Source: Dehalococcoidales bacterium (GTDB taxonomy: Bacteria > Chloroflexota > Dehalococcoidia > Dehalococcoidales > RBG-16-60-22). From it: a DNA stretch of 5,059 bases. How positions within the stretch are numbered: the stretch's first letter is position 1; the number at the start of each line of letters is the position of its first letter. A program made the translations under genes and the position numbers. Below are positions 4,465-5,059 of the stretch, one piece after another. The notes under the pieces were generated by a model that was not told where the DNA came from, did no database searches, and worked only from the letters and a program-made list of their open reading frames with translations. The stretch lies in the NCBI GenBank assembly GCA_016783105.1, contig JADHXF010000098.1, positions 1 through 5,059 of the forward strand, written 5' to 3'.

Positions 4465-5059
4465 TTACAGTCTTTTTGTCTTACTCTGTAATACCTTCTC
4501 TACCCTTTGTAAAAGGGCAGGTGGCGAGATGGGTTTTTCCAGATAATCAGCTATCGGCAAAGGGCTGCGGGTTTCGAGTTCATATCGCTGACGACTGCTG
4601 CCCTCTTTCACCGCACTCAGGATTATTATCGACATTCCCATCAACCGAGTTAAATCCTGTTCACTTATCTGCTTTAGTACTTCAAAACCATCCATAACCG
4701 GCATTAAAAGATCAAGCATGAGAACATCCGGTATAACTTGGTCAAGTTTTCCCATAACTTCATGGCCATTTCTTGCTTTCAGTACGGTGTACCCGTGAGA
4801 CTCCAGTACCAAGCTGGTGACATTCAGCATCTGGGGATCATCATCAGCTACTATTATTATCGCCTTCCTCCCCAGTTCTAACTTCTCTTCCACAGCTTTT
4901 TCGCTGATGACCTTGGGCAGCACGAAATTGACCCTTGTACCCACTCCTGTTTCCGGGTTAGGACTCTCCGCCCAGATACGTCCGCCATGGGCTTCAACAA
5001 TTTTCTTGCTCACCGATAGGCCGATGCCAGCCCCGCTCACCTCTTCGGCTTTCATACCT
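4465..5059 (-). CDS. Hybrid sensor histidine kinase, C-terminal part (ATPase end plus receiver; continues past right edge)
   Basis: The frame is open to the right edge, so the sensor, dimerisation and most of the ATPase domain are missing; the internal ATG at 5055 is not a start. Counting from that Met, residues 8-15 (GAGIGLSV) are the ATP-binding G2 box, followed by KKIVEAHGGRIWAES and the closing ATPase strand (TRVNFVLP, 40-47). A linker of about 15 residues leads to a receiver domain with acidic pocket DDD 71-73, phosphoacceptor D115 (LDLLMPVMDG), switch Ser147 and K174 in EKP. The protein would autophosphorylate on His and pass phosphate to its own receiver. The Ser-to-Lys distance of 27 residues, longer than in CheY, matches the separate receiver encoded 23 nt downstream. 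Membrane location and signal cannot be judged from this part. Confidence 0.93.
   Translation of the reverse strand, partial: GMKAEEVSGAGIGLSVSKKIVEAHGGRIWAESPNPETGVGTRVNFVLPKVISEKAVEEKLELGRKAIIIVADDDPQMLNVTSLVLESHGYTVLKARNGHEVMGKLDQVIPDVLMLDLLMPVMDGFEVLKQISEQDLTRLMGMSIIILSAVKEGSSRQRYELETRSPLPIADYLEKPISPPALLQRVEKVLQSKTKRL

Noticed and set aside
4392..4697. 101-codon plus-strand frame over the two-component genes
   Set aside because: It is antisense to two receivers with intact motifs; composition is that of a shadow frame.

Overview
The window is a bacterial fragment with every supported protein gene on the minus strand, so it is transcribed from right to left. SD-type ribosome binding sites and a TTGACA-type promoter show it is bacterial. 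Base composition is mid-range. The mix of hybrid histidine kinases, free receivers, an MOFRL glycerate kinase and enzyme paralogues would suit an anaerobic environmental lineage such as Chloroflexota. That is a weak guess; no marker gene settles the taxon.

Layout in transcription order. (1) 5059-4465: the C-terminal part of a hybrid histidine kinase (end of the ATPase domain plus a fused receiver), running off the right edge. (2) 4441-4055: a stand-alone CheY-like receiver, 23 nt downstream, with a GTG start fixed by a strong SD. The two form a phosphorelay pair. (3) 4054-3620: a 435-nt AT-rich gap with a good sigma70-type promoter (TTGACA, 17 nt, TAAAAC) and an inverted repeat lying over its -10 and probable start point. 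(4) 3619-2324: an enolase paralogue of normal length that keeps the metal ligands and catalytic lysines but lacks the catalytic-Glu loop and the active-site His. (5) 2301-817: an MOFRL/DUF4147 glycerate-2-kinase-like protein, 22 nt downstream, surely in the same operon. (6) 816-571: a hairpin-rich gap. A tRNA-like 3' half on the plus strand (anticodon CUG) overlaps the kinase gene's last codons. (7) 570-1: the N-terminal 190 codons of an amidohydrolase-2 family metal-dependent hydrolase, running off the left edge.

How the genes may work together: a canonical glycerate 2-kinase makes 2-phosphoglycerate and enolase turns that into phosphoenolpyruvate, so the central gene pair encodes consecutive steps. 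Both proteins are altered in substrate- or phosphate-handling motifs. The pair may therefore act on a related hydroxy acid rather than on glycerate, perhaps with the amidohydrolase acting before or after. This is inference. The strongest leads are the catalytically altered enolase paralogue, its pairing with a divergent kinase, a -1 slippery heptamer followed by an immediate stop inside the enolase-like gene, and the tRNA-like remnant antisense to the kinase gene's 3' end.
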